Shown here: in pieces, positions 1 to 7,067 of the stretch
Layout: each line of letters opens with the position of its first letter
Numbering within the stretch: position 1 is the stretch's first letter
From: an uncultured Clostridia bacterium
Lineage (GTDB): Bacteria; Bacillota; Clostridia; Oscillospirales; Acutalibacteraceae
DNA: 16,113 nucleotides
Direction of reading: 5' to 3'
NCBI GenBank assembly: GCA_945221685.1
Contig: CALYNN010000014.1
Location: 1 to 16,113, forward strand
Made by a program: the position numbers and the translations under genes
The notes under the pieces: model-generated
What the model saw: only the letters and a program-made list of their open reading frames with translations
Databases searched by the model: none
Told to the model about the DNA's origin: nothing

Positions 1-59
1 AAGACGGCATCCGAGATCATGCCTAGTGTCGTGGGATCGGAGATTTGTATAAGAGAAAG
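1..59 (+). other. Illumina Nextera i7 adapter residue (non-biological)
   Basis: These 59 bases line up without gaps to the Nextera i7 index adapter from memory: the P7 part (AAGACGGCAT at 1-10, then CGAGAT), the 8-base index CATGCCTA at 18-25 (index N706), and the transposase end ending GTATAAGAGA. I count five substitutions, at positions 11, 28, 36, 45 and 57. The genome sequence therefore starts at about base 60. Any reading frame that runs through 1-59 is artificial here. Confidence 0.96.
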
Positions 60-132
60 CTGTTCTGTTTGGAATAACCGACGGGTCCAAAAGATTCAGC
101 CTCACATTTTCAGTTCTTCTTGAACTGCTCAT
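60..132 (-). CDS. Start of a phage tail gene, truncated by the contig end
   Basis: An ATG at 132 is preceded by AAGGAG at a good distance, and it sits 15 bases after the stop of the preceding tail gene, so it is very likely a real start in the same operon. Only 24 codons are genomic (MSSSRRTENVRLNLLDPSVI and four more residues); after that the frame runs into adapter sequence. Short N-termini of the type 'charged residues, then LNLLDP' and the position after the XkdU-like gene suggest a tail fibre or other distal tail protein, but this is inference from context and the fragment is too short to classify. Confidence 0.6.
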
Positions 133-147
133 ATCTTTATCTCCTTA

Positions 148-711
148 TTATAGTGAATCAAAAAAATATAACGGCATATTCATTCTGTCTAATTCGGCAA
201 AATGAAATTTATAGGCGTCCAAAGCCTCAAAGGGAATGCCCTCGCCTCCTGCCGAAAAGGGAACAAAGGGAGGTATATAGTTATTTATACGCCTGCAGAC
301 CTCAATGAAATTTTGTTTATCAAGCTTGGATACGCCGTTAATTACAAAGCGGTCATCTTCAGCTGTAAGGCTCAAATCATCGCTTACAGAGGTTATGGCA
401 TTTTCAAGCTCTCCCAAGGTGTAATCACCGAACTTAATTTTCATAAGCTCCTTTATTTTGGCAACCGCCTGTTCATCATCAAAATCGGTACCGTTTATCA
501 TAAACATATCAAGGATATTCCGTACCCTCGTAACCTTTCCTTTTTCCAAATATGCACTTGCCAAAATATCGTTAAGGAATGTGCAGGCCTTATCAAGCTC
601 ATTGCACACCGCCAGATACACTGCCTTGCTGTAAACGCTTCCGTCAATACTATGACCGAGATTTTCAAAAACAGCTTTCAGCCGTTCGCTTCTTTTTTCA
701 TCAAGCATCAT
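148..711 (-). CDS. Putative phage tail protein in the XkdU/gp48 (DUF2313) position
   Basis: The 187-residue product follows baseplate J and overlaps its end by 11 bases (the start reads ATGATG, so 711 or 708 is possible). In PBSX-like and Mu-like tails the gene after baseplate J encodes a DUF2313 protein (XkdU, Mu gp48) of about this length, which links the baseplate to the tail fibres. The sequence has an alpha-helical N-terminal half and a short aromatic C-terminal end (MPLYFFDSL), but I do not see a diagnostic motif. The assignment rests mainly on order and size. It is soluble, with no signal peptide or membrane segment. It is followed closely by another tail gene start at 132. Confidence 0.55.
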   Translation of the reverse strand: MMLDEKRSERLKAVFENLGHSIDGSVYSKAVYLAVCNELDKACTFLNDILASAYLEKGKVTRVRNILDMFMINGTDFDDEQAVAKIKELMKIKFGDYTLGELENAITSVSDDLSLTAEDDRFVINGVSKLDKQNFIEVCRRINNYIPPFVPFSAGGEGIPFEALDAYKFHFAELDRMNMPLYFFDSL

Positions 712-1774
712 AGAAATCCATCCTCGTTCCTACGCAAACAATTTTTTGGGAGCTGTCGCAGTAAACAATTCCGTTTCTGTCGAACAACGATGATATTTTG
801 GCTTCAACCACTCCCTCAACTTCAAGTACCTTCGGCATTAAATCATCTATATAAAAGGGCTTTCCTATGCGGGTAATTTGCGATGTACCGCTGGCAATTT
901 TAGCCAGCTTTTCTCGCATGGCCTCCATATCGGCGTTTGCTGACTTTCCTATTTTGTAAAAAATATCTATAAGCTTATTTTCAGCCTCATAAATCTCCAC
1001 AGTCGATATAAACAACTCACTTATGGAAAGTGCCGCGGTAATTTCTTCCTTTTGCTCATCGGTAATACCGCCTGCCTTTGTGGAAACATAAACAATCAGC
1101 TTGCCGAATTCAGATGCCCTTGCAATATGACAATCGCTGACGAAATCAAGATTTAATACAATATTCTCAAGGAATTGAGGACTTACGCCGTTTGGATGAT
1201 AGATAAGAAAATTTTTCAGTCGCCAACGAAGTGACTCATCATCCTCGGTATCATATCCGCCTGTAAACGGTTTTGAATTATAAGCCCTGGCAATTCCCGC
1301 CGGTGCATTAACCATAACAGATATTTCATATTTTGCCACATTATACTCCGCTCCCTCGGAAATTGCCTCTGCTTTAGCACAAGCGTACCTGCTGCCTGCG
1401 CTGATTACTCCATCTTCGGTTGTAACAAACTGAAGATACGGCCTTTCCCTGACAGAGCAAATAATTCCCTTATCAAAATTAATGTCTGTTTCGGCAACAT
1501 CATTTAAAAAAAATACGATTTCTCCACTTGCCTTTTCGGCTTTTTTTCTCTCTAATCCCCGAAGCTCTGCAAGCTTGTCAAGATACTCTCCCTCGGCAGT
1601 TTGAACAAAGCTTTGATTTTTAACATATTCGCCGTAGCAATATAAGGCGTAAAGCTCCGCCGCAAAAGCCTCCATTAGCTTAGCATAAGCCGAGCCTTCC
1701 TGAAGCTTTTCCGTTGAATTCATTTCGTAGCAGACCTTCATATCGTTATAAATTTCCTGTGTTGTTTTACTCAT
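701..1774 (-). CDS. Baseplate J-like protein (XkdT/Mu gp47 family)
   Basis: The 357-residue protein fits the baseplate J family (P2 gpJ, Mu gp47, PBSX XkdT), whose members form the wedges around the hub of contractile-tail baseplates. Supporting segments are the early GEYLDKLAELRGLERKKA (about residues 62-79), typical of the family's 'LD.la...Gi.R..a' opening, the central beta-rich part with NAPAGIARAYNSKPFTGGYD followed by ESLRWRLKNF, and the alternating beta/alpha C-terminal end. The length is typical. The ATG at 1774 overlaps the stop of the wedge gene by 4 bases (ATGA type), and the end overlaps the following gene by 11 bases, so translation is probably coupled. The frame has no break. 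Confidence 0.9.
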   Translation of the reverse strand: MSKTTQEIYNDMKVCYEMNSTEKLQEGSAYAKLMEAFAAELYALYCYGEYVKNQSFVQTAEGEYLDKLAELRGLERKKAEKASGEIVFFLNDVAETDINFDKGIICSVRERPYLQFVTTEDGVISAGSRYACAKAEAISEGAEYNVAKYEISVMVNAPAGIARAYNSKPFTGGYDTEDDESLRWRLKNFLIYHPNGVSPQFLENIVLNLDFVSDCHIARASEFGKLIVYVSTKAGGITDEQKEEITAALSISELFISTVEIYEAENKLIDIFYKIGKSANADMEAMREKLAKIASGTSQITRIGKPFYIDDLMPKVLEVEGVVEAKISSLFDRNGIVYCDSSQKIVCVGTRMDFYDA

Positions 1775-2055
1775 AATTTAACGGTCACCTGCCCCTCCTC
1801 GTTATTTATCAGTATTGTAAATACTGCGGTGTTCTTTACTATTTCAGCAGATTTTACCATCACTCCGTCAATATCCTTTACTGCCTGCCTTGCAAAATCA
1901 AGTGCCTGCCTTTCCGTTATCTGCGAAGAATATTTTTTAAGCTGACTGCCGAAATTTTTGTTTGGATAAAATTCCCCTCTCGGACAACCGATAGCAGTTA
2001 AACAGCTTTCAAGAATTTCGTAAAGCTGCTCGTTTTCTTTTATTTTATCTGTCAT
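1771..2055 (-). CDS. Baseplate wedge protein, gp25/XkdS-like
   Basis: This short protein (94 residues from ATG 2055) lies just upstream of baseplate J, the usual place of the gp25-like/DUF2634 wedge subunit (XkdS, Mu gp46, P2 gpW). The segment FYPNKNFGSQLKKY fits the conserved 'G..y..dFGs.L' part of the family, and the end is a predicted beta-hairpin (AVFTILINNEEGQVTVKL). The frame is also open from a GTG at 2064, but AAAGG lies only two bases from that GTG and about ten from the ATG, so I prefer the ATG. It overlaps baseplate J by 4 bases and follows the spike gene after a 39-base gap. Confidence 0.72.
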   Translation of the reverse strand: MTDKIKENEQLYEILESCLTAIGCPRGEFYPNKNFGSQLKKYSSQITERQALDFARQAVKDIDGVMVKSAEIVKNTAVFTILINNEEGQVTVKL

Positions 2056-2094
2056 TATTTTCACTGCCTTTCAAAGCAAAAATACCTAAAAAGC

Positions 2095-2445
2095 TCATAG
2101 TATCTTGCCTGATTTGTCTATTACTAAGCCGTTAATTTCAACGCTTCCGTCATTTTTCAAACGGATAAAGGCTCCGCTTGAGGATGAAATCATAATTTCC
2201 CCTAAAGGCAATCCGCTGTTATTCATTTTTACTCCCACTGCACACTGCTGACCGTCACATTTGGCAAGCAGCATATCATCACCCGTGGGTATTGAATAAC
2301 TGTATCCATACGGGGAAAACACCTCTAAATTCCTTTCAATTCCGGTGGAAACGGCTTCAAGGGAGCCATTGTCGTTAAGCGTAACCCTACCCTTGCAGAC
2401 AGGTGCTTCTTCCTGCACTCTGCTGATTTGACGGCTAATCCACAT
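2095..2445 (-). CDS. Baseplate spike/assembly protein, gp45/gpV-like
   Basis: The 116-residue product resembles the Mu gp45 and gpV type of baseplate assembly protein. It has a small N-terminal OB-like part with the family's pattern around FSPYGYSYSIPTGDDMLLAK (residues 43-62), followed by QQCAVGVKM. The C-terminal end, GAFIRLKNDGSVEINGLVID, looks like the start of the trimeric beta-helix that forms the membrane-piercing tip. It is short for the family, and I see no metal-binding HxH apex. The ATG at 2445 has GGAG upstream and overlaps the hub gene by 11 bases. The family fit is by pattern and gene order. Confidence 0.75.
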   Translation of the reverse strand: MWISRQISRVQEEAPVCKGRVTLNDNGSLEAVSTGIERNLEVFSPYGYSYSIPTGDDMLLAKCDGQQCAVGVKMNNSGLPLGEIMISSSSGAFIRLKNDGSVEINGLVIDKSGKIL

Positions 2446-3382
2446 ATGTATTCTCCTTTACATCTATTATTTTTCGAAGAGTAAGCCTTGTACGCTTTCC
2501 CCTGCTATCGCAGATATACCTTTTTTCAACTAAGGCATAGTCATTATATTCAGCCTCCTGCGAGCTATACGAAAAGCGCTGAAACAGGCTTTCATTTGCA
2601 AATCCCGAAACCACCGCCTCAATCAGCTTATATGAATCATAAGATTTTTTCAGCTTCTGCAAAACGGTGTAATCCCTCTGCCAATCGGCAAAGGACGCCA
2701 GATTAACATACTGTGATTTGTTGATTTTAACTGTGTCGGCATACTGCGCCTTTGTGTGAAACCCATATCCGTTTGAGCTTAGGCTCTTCTTAAAATTAAT
2801 TTGAGTTATGGGCTCGCTTCTGTTAATTATGGATTTTAAAGAAAGTATTTTATATTCGTTTAAGCTTTTGCAATTTTCACTTAACTGCGGCAGGCATATT
2901 TCGTTATCGGGTGTAACCGTTATATTATATCCGGTACAAAAATAAACAAACTGATTTATTGCACCGTAACAGGAAACGCCCTGAGCTACCTGATACTTTT
3001 CACCGGTATATATGTTCGGCAATTTGCAGGTAAAGCCTAATGGCTGTGCACAGCTTAAGCATAGCTGCTTTGCCGACGGAGCACAGTATGTATACGGCTC
3101 TGCCTGATTATCAATAAGCAGACTTGCTGAAGAGCGGGCGTAAATATATATTTCAAAGCCATCCTTACCGATAGATGTGCGCTGACAATCGCACAAGCCG
3201 TTGAATATCTTTTTCTTTCCTTCATAAGCTCTTACCGCAACGATTTCTCCAAGCTCGCTTTCGGCTTTAAAATAAACATAAAGAGAGTCGCATGCCGCGT
3301 CTGACGACTGACTAAAGGAAAGCTCTGTAATTTTTTCAAGTGTTGTTACGCTGCCGTCAACAGCTTCAACCTCTACCTTCAT
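2435..3382 (-). CDS. Baseplate hub protein, gpD/XkdQ-like (phage late control D)
   Basis: The 315-residue protein sits between the LysM protein and the spike, exactly where XkdQ/gpD hub proteins lie. The family forms the trimeric hub (T4 gp27 fold) that joins tube and spike. Fitting features are the beta-rich N-terminal domain with ELGEIVAVRAYEGKKKIFNG (about 43-62), the YIYARSSASLLIDNQAEPYT segment (79-98), a classic 'a.D....l....' hub motif, and a C-terminal beta domain ending RTRLTLRKIIDV. It contains 12 cysteines, which is unusual for a tail protein. ATG 3382 has GGTGGAG upstream and overlaps the LysM gene by 4 bases. Confidence 0.82.
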   Translation of the reverse strand: MKVEVEAVDGSVTTLEKITELSFSQSSDAACDSLYVYFKAESELGEIVAVRAYEGKKKIFNGLCDCQRTSIGKDGFEIYIYARSSASLLIDNQAEPYTYCAPSAKQLCLSCAQPLGFTCKLPNIYTGEKYQVAQGVSCYGAINQFVYFCTGYNITVTPDNEICLPQLSENCKSLNEYKILSLKSIINRSEPITQINFKKSLSSNGYGFHTKAQYADTVKINKSQYVNLASFADWQRDYTVLQKLKKSYDSYKLIEAVVSGFANESLFQRFSYSSQEAEYNDYALVEKRYICDSRGKRTRLTLRKIIDVKENTYVD

Positions 3383-3885
3383 TTAAGCTCCACCCTCTCT
3401 CCTTCGCTTATGTCAAACGGAGTGATAAAATTATTGCACTGCATAATATGCTCCGGTGTTACACAACACCTTTGGGCAATATCAAACACATTTTCACCGG
3501 CTTTGCAAACCGTATATTCAAGCTCAAACAAGCCCTTTGCCTCGGTGCAATTTTCCGTAAAACGCATTTCGTATGCAATAGCATCTCTGCCTGCGCATCG
3601 GTTAAAGCAAAAATATGTAAAAAATGCGTCCATAGGCGAAATTTCCGGAGCAAAAAGCCAGCCGGATTGCTTTTCGCGAAGAAGCTGCTGAAGCCTGTCG
3701 CAGCACTGCCTGCCCTCTTTTCCGTAAAGCTCGCCGCTGCATTTTACCGTTATGGGATTAACCGACACATTTTCAACTGCGCTTTTACCGTCATAAACAG
3801 GGGCGCAATGAATATTAGTATCGGTAACAAGCTCAATTTTTTTCGGATTAACGGGAAGCTCATAATCCTTGAATGTAAGATTCAA
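3379..3885 (-). CDS. LysM-containing tail protein, XkdP-like
   Basis: The C-terminal residues 124-168 form a LysM domain (YTVCKAGENVFDIAQRCCVT, then a conserved NN and the SEGERVELK end). The N-terminal domain matches the XkdP type that adapts the end of the tube or tape to the hub. I chose the TTG at 3885 because GGGAGG (3899-3894) lies 8 bases upstream. An in-frame TTG at 3927 exists but lacks a well-spaced site and would overlap the preceding small ORF. With the 3885 start the stop of that ORF is one base away, which suggests coupled translation. The product is 168 residues with 11 cysteines. The next gene, the hub, overlaps by 4 bases. Confidence 0.85.
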   Translation of the reverse strand: MNLTFKDYELPVNPKKIELVTDTNIHCAPVYDGKSAVENVSVNPITVKCSGELYGKEGRQCCDRLQQLLREKQSGWLFAPEISPMDAFFTYFCFNRCAGRDAIAYEMRFTENCTEAKGLFELEYTVCKAGENVFDIAQRCCVTPEHIMQCNNFITPFDISEGERVELK

Positions 3886-3886
3886 A

Positions 3887-3976
3887 TTACTCGCCTCCCG
3901 AACTGCTGTCGTATCTTTTTTGGTCAAGCCTTATAATTTCACTGAGCTGCTCGGCAATATCAATATTTTCATTCAT
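3887..3976 (-). CDS. 29-residue ORF in the sheath/tube/tape position
   Basis: The frame reads MNENIDIAEQLSEIIRLDQK and then RYDSSSGGE, followed by TAA. It has a strong ribosome site: GGAGG inside the last codons of the tail terminator gene, 8 bases before the ATG, and it ends one base before the TTG of the LysM gene. Tight spacing on both sides argues for real translation, at least as a coupling leader. I do not recognise the peptide; it is probably helical. It occupies the place where related phages carry the sheath, tube, chaperone and tape-measure genes, so it could be a short relic, a leader peptide or a small structural protein. Confidence 0.6.
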   Translation of the reverse strand: MNENIDIAEQLSEIIRLDQKRYDSSSGGE

Positions 3977-3980
3977 TTTA

Positions 3981-4379
3981 TCAACCTCCGTTGCTGATTA
4001 TACCGCTGAATGTAATAACGGCTTTAATCAAAACCGCCTGAATATTATTTCTGTATTCAGGCTTTTGCGCAGATATTGACGCGATATTATATTCATCAAG
4101 CGCGTCGCACATATCGCACAACAGGCGGCAGGCATAATCGCCGCCCAGCTTATTAGGCACATAAATATCTGCAAAAATGCTTAAATCACCGCACCTTTCG
4201 CTGTGCTCAAGCTGAGAGCTTTCTGCCTCCAAGTGATGTAATCCCACCGCTATTACGGGATATTCAAGCCTTGTTGGCTTTAATTGATAGGGAAAAGCAC
4301 TGATGATTTTTACATTTTTAAGCTGCTGACAGCTTTTCAGTACCGTTTTCAGCTTCTCTATCTCTGTATCAATTCTCAT
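3981..4379 (-). CDS. Putative tail terminator/tail completion protein
   Basis: The 132-residue product is the third small gene after the capsid gene, the position of the tail terminator or completion protein (the hexameric ring closing the tail on the head side). Its pattern fits: an N-terminal helix (IDTEIEKLKTVLKSCQQLKN), a strand, a central segment DLSIFADIYVPNKLGGDYAC and a second helix, as in gpU-like folds. ATG 4379 follows GGAGG by 9 bases; a TTG at 4382 is also possible. It overlaps the preceding gene by 11 bases, and its last codons carry the ribosome site for the next small ORF. The family is inferred from size, fold pattern and order. Confidence 0.62.
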   Translation of the reverse strand: MRIDTEIEKLKTVLKSCQQLKNVKIISAFPYQLKPTRLEYPVIAVGLHHLEAESSQLEHSERCGDLSIFADIYVPNKLGGDYACRLLCDMCDALDEYNIASISAQKPEYRNNIQAVLIKAVITFSGIISNGG

Positions 4380-4725
4380 CAAAATCCGCCTCCGTTATTC
4401 TTCTTAAAATAGCCGAATAGTAAATTGTTTCATCGTTTATTTTTACAGGATCCTTACATTTAAACTCATATCTAACGCCGTCATAAATCAGCAATGCTTC
4501 ATCAGACAAATCGCAAATATTATGATTATACGGTCCCACATAAAGATAATAATCGGAATAAACCTCGCCAAGCTCTGTAAGCCTTTTTTCAAAGCGTGAA
4601 TTTTTTCTCCTCCACAGCCTTGAAAGGCTGGCTTTAAATGGCATAGAATTCCAGCTGCCCTCCTGCAGATAAACCGTATTTCCTATTGTATCAAGCTGCC
4701 TTTTAACAATATTTGCTTCGTTCAT
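4369..4725 (-). CDS. Putative head closure/neck protein
   Basis: The 118-residue product is a likely neck protein of the head-closure (stopper) type: small, beta-rich, with paired segments YYLYVGPYNHNI and YDGVRYEFKCKDPVKIND ending in a strand (YYSAILRRI). The frame is open further upstream, but the ATG at 4725 begins one base after the stop of the preceding connector gene and is the natural start; an upstream start at 4788 would overlap that gene by 62 bases. Ribosome binding is weak (GGTG), consistent with coupled translation. The assignment is by position between the head-tail connector and the tail terminator. Confidence 0.58.
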   Translation of the reverse strand: MNEANIVKRQLDTIGNTVYLQEGSWNSMPFKASLSRLWRRKNSRFEKRLTELGEVYSDYYLYVGPYNHNICDLSDEALLIYDGVRYEFKCKDPVKINDETIYYSAILRRITEADFDEN

Positions 4726-4726
4726 A

Positions 4727-5086
4727 TTACACCGCCCTAAAGGAAAATCCGCCGTCTGATAATAAGCCCGAGCATTCCTGCATTGCAATATTAAGCAGCA
4801 GCTTCAGCCGTTCGGCAGAGGATGCGTCCTTTGTAAAGGACACATCGCCTGCTGAAAATGACAGAATATCGCCGCTGTTTATTTCGGTAATCAGCGCAAT
4901 TTTCATTGCGGCATAAACGGCGCAAAGATTGATTACGCGAACATCGTTTTCATCCTTTTCGTCCTTAAGCAAGGAATTGCCGTATTCTATTGCGCTGTTA
5001 ATATCGGCACTGTACGCCTGAAGCTGTTCCTCACTTAGTCCCGAAACAGCCGAAACCTGTGCCGCTACGGAATTGTAATCTGTCAT
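4727..5086 (-). CDS. Putative head-tail connector (adaptor) protein
   Basis: The 119-residue, mostly helical product follows the major capsid gene directly, where adaptor proteins that bind under the portal ring are found. The sequence has a helical N-terminal part (SGLSEEQLQAYSADINSAIE), a middle helix (VRVINLCAVYAAMKIALITE) and a C-terminal helix (SAERLKLLLNIAMQECSGLL), the usual layout of gp6/gp15-type adaptors. ATG 5086 follows GAGG by 7 bases, and the gap to the capsid gene is 17 bases. It is probably co-translated with the next neck gene. No enzyme motifs are visible. Confidence 0.62.
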   Translation of the reverse strand: MTDYNSVAAQVSAVSGLSEEQLQAYSADINSAIEYGNSLLKDEKDENDVRVINLCAVYAAMKIALITEINSGDILSFSAGDVSFTKDASSAERLKLLLNIAMQECSGLLSDGGFSFRAV

Positions 5087-5103
5087 AATACCGCCTCTTT
5101 TTA

Positions 5104-6090
5104 TTACTTAGACGATACAACCGCGCCGCCGTAAATCGGGGAGAAGCCTACGATGGTAGATATTGCGGCTCGCTCAATCTGTCTGTCGATAAGCTTATCG
5201 AATTCGGTAATTACTCCGCCTGCCTGAACGCGCTCAACAGCATTGTTTTTATCCATACCAACAAGAAGATTTTCGGAGCCGTCCAAATTAGGACAAAGAA
5301 CCTCTGCACCGAAGGGGGTAATCATTTTGCCTGTGCCGTGGAAATCAAGACCTGCATTTGAGTCTCTCATTTCGGGAATCAAAAGCAGCTTAGCAACAAT
5401 TTCCTTGCTTGCAATAAGAGTATTAAAATTAAACGGTGAAAGTATTTTCCACATTTCAACAAGTGTCGCATAGGAAATATTATTGTAATCAATATCTATA
5501 GTCTTTGCATCCGGCGAAGCGCCTAATGTTGCAAGAGCGTCAACAAACTGGTCGTTTGAAATTGTTTCGCCGATGTGCTTTAGCGCAATGGAAAACACAT
5601 CGAGCTTTTGGTACTTAATAGCCTCATATGAAGCGCTGAGCATTCTGCCGTATTTCTTAAGAGGCGTAAGCTCGCTTTCAAGCACAATTTGGCAGTCCTC
5701 AAAAACACCGCCCTCCTCTACTTCGAGGAGAGAAAATTCCATTGAATCGGAAAACTTAATGCTTCTGTAATCAAGGCTGTCAATATCGGTAGTGGTTGCA
5801 ATAACCTTTTCCACCTTGTCGTTGCGGTCCATACCGGTTTTTACTGCTCTGGAAATGTATTCCGGGAAAAGCACAGCCGCATCGGTTGTGCTGAAAAATT
5901 TTGAAATAGTGTCGGAATCTCTGCCTGAAACCTTAATGTCAAATCTTTTAAGCTGACGCTCGTAAGCGTCAAGTCCCTCAAGAGAGGTTCCTCTGTAGTT
6001 TTCCGACGGGTCTACAGACTCAAGGGCGTCGGTAAACGACTTGCCTGTGGTATAGAGTCCCTTTTCAAGTTTAATGTTATCAAAAGCCAT
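5104..6090 (-). CDS. Major capsid protein, HK97 fold
   Basis: The 328-residue product lies after the protease/scaffold gene and before the connectors, the standard place of the major capsid protein. It lacks a long N-terminal delta domain, consistent with a separate scaffold. The segment FSDSMEFSLLEVEEGGVFED (about 113-132) fits the E-loop, GRMLSASYEAIKYQKLDVFS (about 148-167) the spine helix region, and the C-terminal DRQIERAAISTIVGFSPIYG the A and P domain end. ATG 6090 has a strong AGGAGG. This gene has the best ribosome site in the operon, as expected for the most abundant product. The frame is intact. Confidence 0.88.
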   Translation of the reverse strand: MAFDNIKLEKGLYTTGKSFTDALESVDPSENYRGTSLEGLDAYERQLKRFDIKVSGRDSDTISKFFSTTDAAVLFPEYISRAVKTGMDRNDKVEKVIATTTDIDSLDYRSIKFSDSMEFSLLEVEEGGVFEDCQIVLESELTPLKKYGRMLSASYEAIKYQKLDVFSIALKHIGETISNDQFVDALATLGASPDAKTIDIDYNNISYATLVEMWKILSPFNFNTLIASKEIVAKLLLIPEMRDSNAGLDFHGTGKMITPFGAEVLCPNLDGSENLLVGMDKNNAVERVQAGGVITEFDKLIDRQIERAAISTIVGFSPIYGGAVVSSK

Positions 6091-6107
6091 AAATTTTTCC
6101 TCCTGAT

Positions 6108-7067
6108 TTATATTTTAAATTGATTGTTTCCGGCTGTACTTCTTTCTGCCGGTTTAAGCTGGAGCGAAGCATTGCGCGACGCTCCTGCCTTAATGAAAGC
6201 CTTTTTGAATGACTTAAGCTCCGAGGTGGTCATAACCTGTGCAACGCCGCTGAAAACCTTAATGTCCATATCGGGCATTGCCTTTGCACAAAGTCCTACA
6301 ACCTCGTCGGTAAGTGCCTTCTTGTATTCCTTACCCAGCTTTGCGTCCTCGTCAAGCTGCTCAATGTAGCTTGAAAGCTCCTGTGCCTGAAGCTTTGAAA
6401 GCACCACCTGATTTTCACAGCTTTTTAATGTTTCAACAATATTCTGCATAGAAATATCATCCTTTTCCGAATTAAATGATTTTGTTACTCCCGCTTCCCT
6501 TTGAGCCGGAACTGCAACGAAGCTGAACTCATAAGCGTCCTGAACATCGCTCAAAACAGAGTACGCAATTTTACCGTCGTAGCTTCTGCCGTTAATATGG
6601 CCGCAGGGATTTTTTCTTTTGTCACTGCCGCAAATTGAGCAAATGCTTTTTGCCACCGAGCATGAAACGGAAACCTCTTTTTTAATGCCTGCTTCTATCT
6701 CGGTAATAAGCGGCATATTCTCTTCTGTTTTAACCATATACGCCTTTGCCTTAAGCGAGTAAAAATCCTCGCCGTCGGCAGTCCTTTTGCCCTCTGCCTT
6801 TTCTACCCAGGTTTCAAAAATTCTTGCCTTTTGGTCAGCCGATTTCATCGAATGGTCGCTGATTCCTGTTTTGCCCGCAAACTGCGTGCAAAGCTGCTCA
6901 AGCGCCTCAAGAGAAAATTTTTCATAATCCCTGTCAATATCGTTATTGCAAAGGGCTACCGTAAAAGCATAAAGCATATCTCTGTCAAATTCGCTTCTTG
7001 TGTATGTATTGATTTTTTCCAAATCCTCATCGTTAAGCGACAGGCTTTTTTCAATAAAACCGTACAT
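6108..7067 (-). CDS. Capsid maturation protease/scaffold protein with a zinc-knuckle-like insert
   Basis: The 319-residue product follows the portal, as prohead proteases do. Residues 1-195 look like a protease domain: DRDYEKFSLEALEQL, GISDHS with a likely catalytic His72, VSVSCS with a candidate serine at 133 or 135, then EFSFVAVPAQREAGV (180-194), typical of phage prohead proteases. Between these lies C-x2-C-x8-C-x-H (143-157), a possible zinc knuckle. Residues 200-255 are probably coiled coil and may be the scaffold. ATG 7067 is chosen: it shares a base with the portal stop (TGATG) and follows GGAGG by 10 bases. An ATG at 7085 lies upstream without a ribosome site. Confidence 0.78.
   Translation of the reverse strand: MYGFIEKSLSLNDEDLEKINTYTRSEFDRDMLYAFTVALCNNDIDRDYEKFSLEALEQLCTQFAGKTGISDHSMKSADQKARIFETWVEKAEGKRTADGEDFYSLKAKAYMVKTEENMPLITEIEAGIKKEVSVSCSVAKSICSICGSDKRKNPCGHINGRSYDGKIAYSVLSDVQDAYEFSFVAVPAQREAGVTKSFNSEKDDISMQNIVETLKSCENQVVLSKLQAQELSSYIEQLDEDAKLGKEYKKALTDEVVGLCAKAMPDMDIKVFSGVAQVMTTSELKSFKKAFIKAGASRNASLQLKPAERSTAGNNQFKI

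Noticed and set aside
1..132. A 44-codon open frame reaching the window start
   Set aside because: Only the first 24 codons (132-60) are genomic; the rest is adapter sequence.
202..876. 224-codon plus-strand ORF
   Set aside because: It lies opposite two well-supported tail genes and reads as low-plausibility protein without a good start context.
3340..3936. 198-codon plus-strand ORF
   Set aside because: It is antisense to the LysM and hub genes, whose products have recognisable domains.
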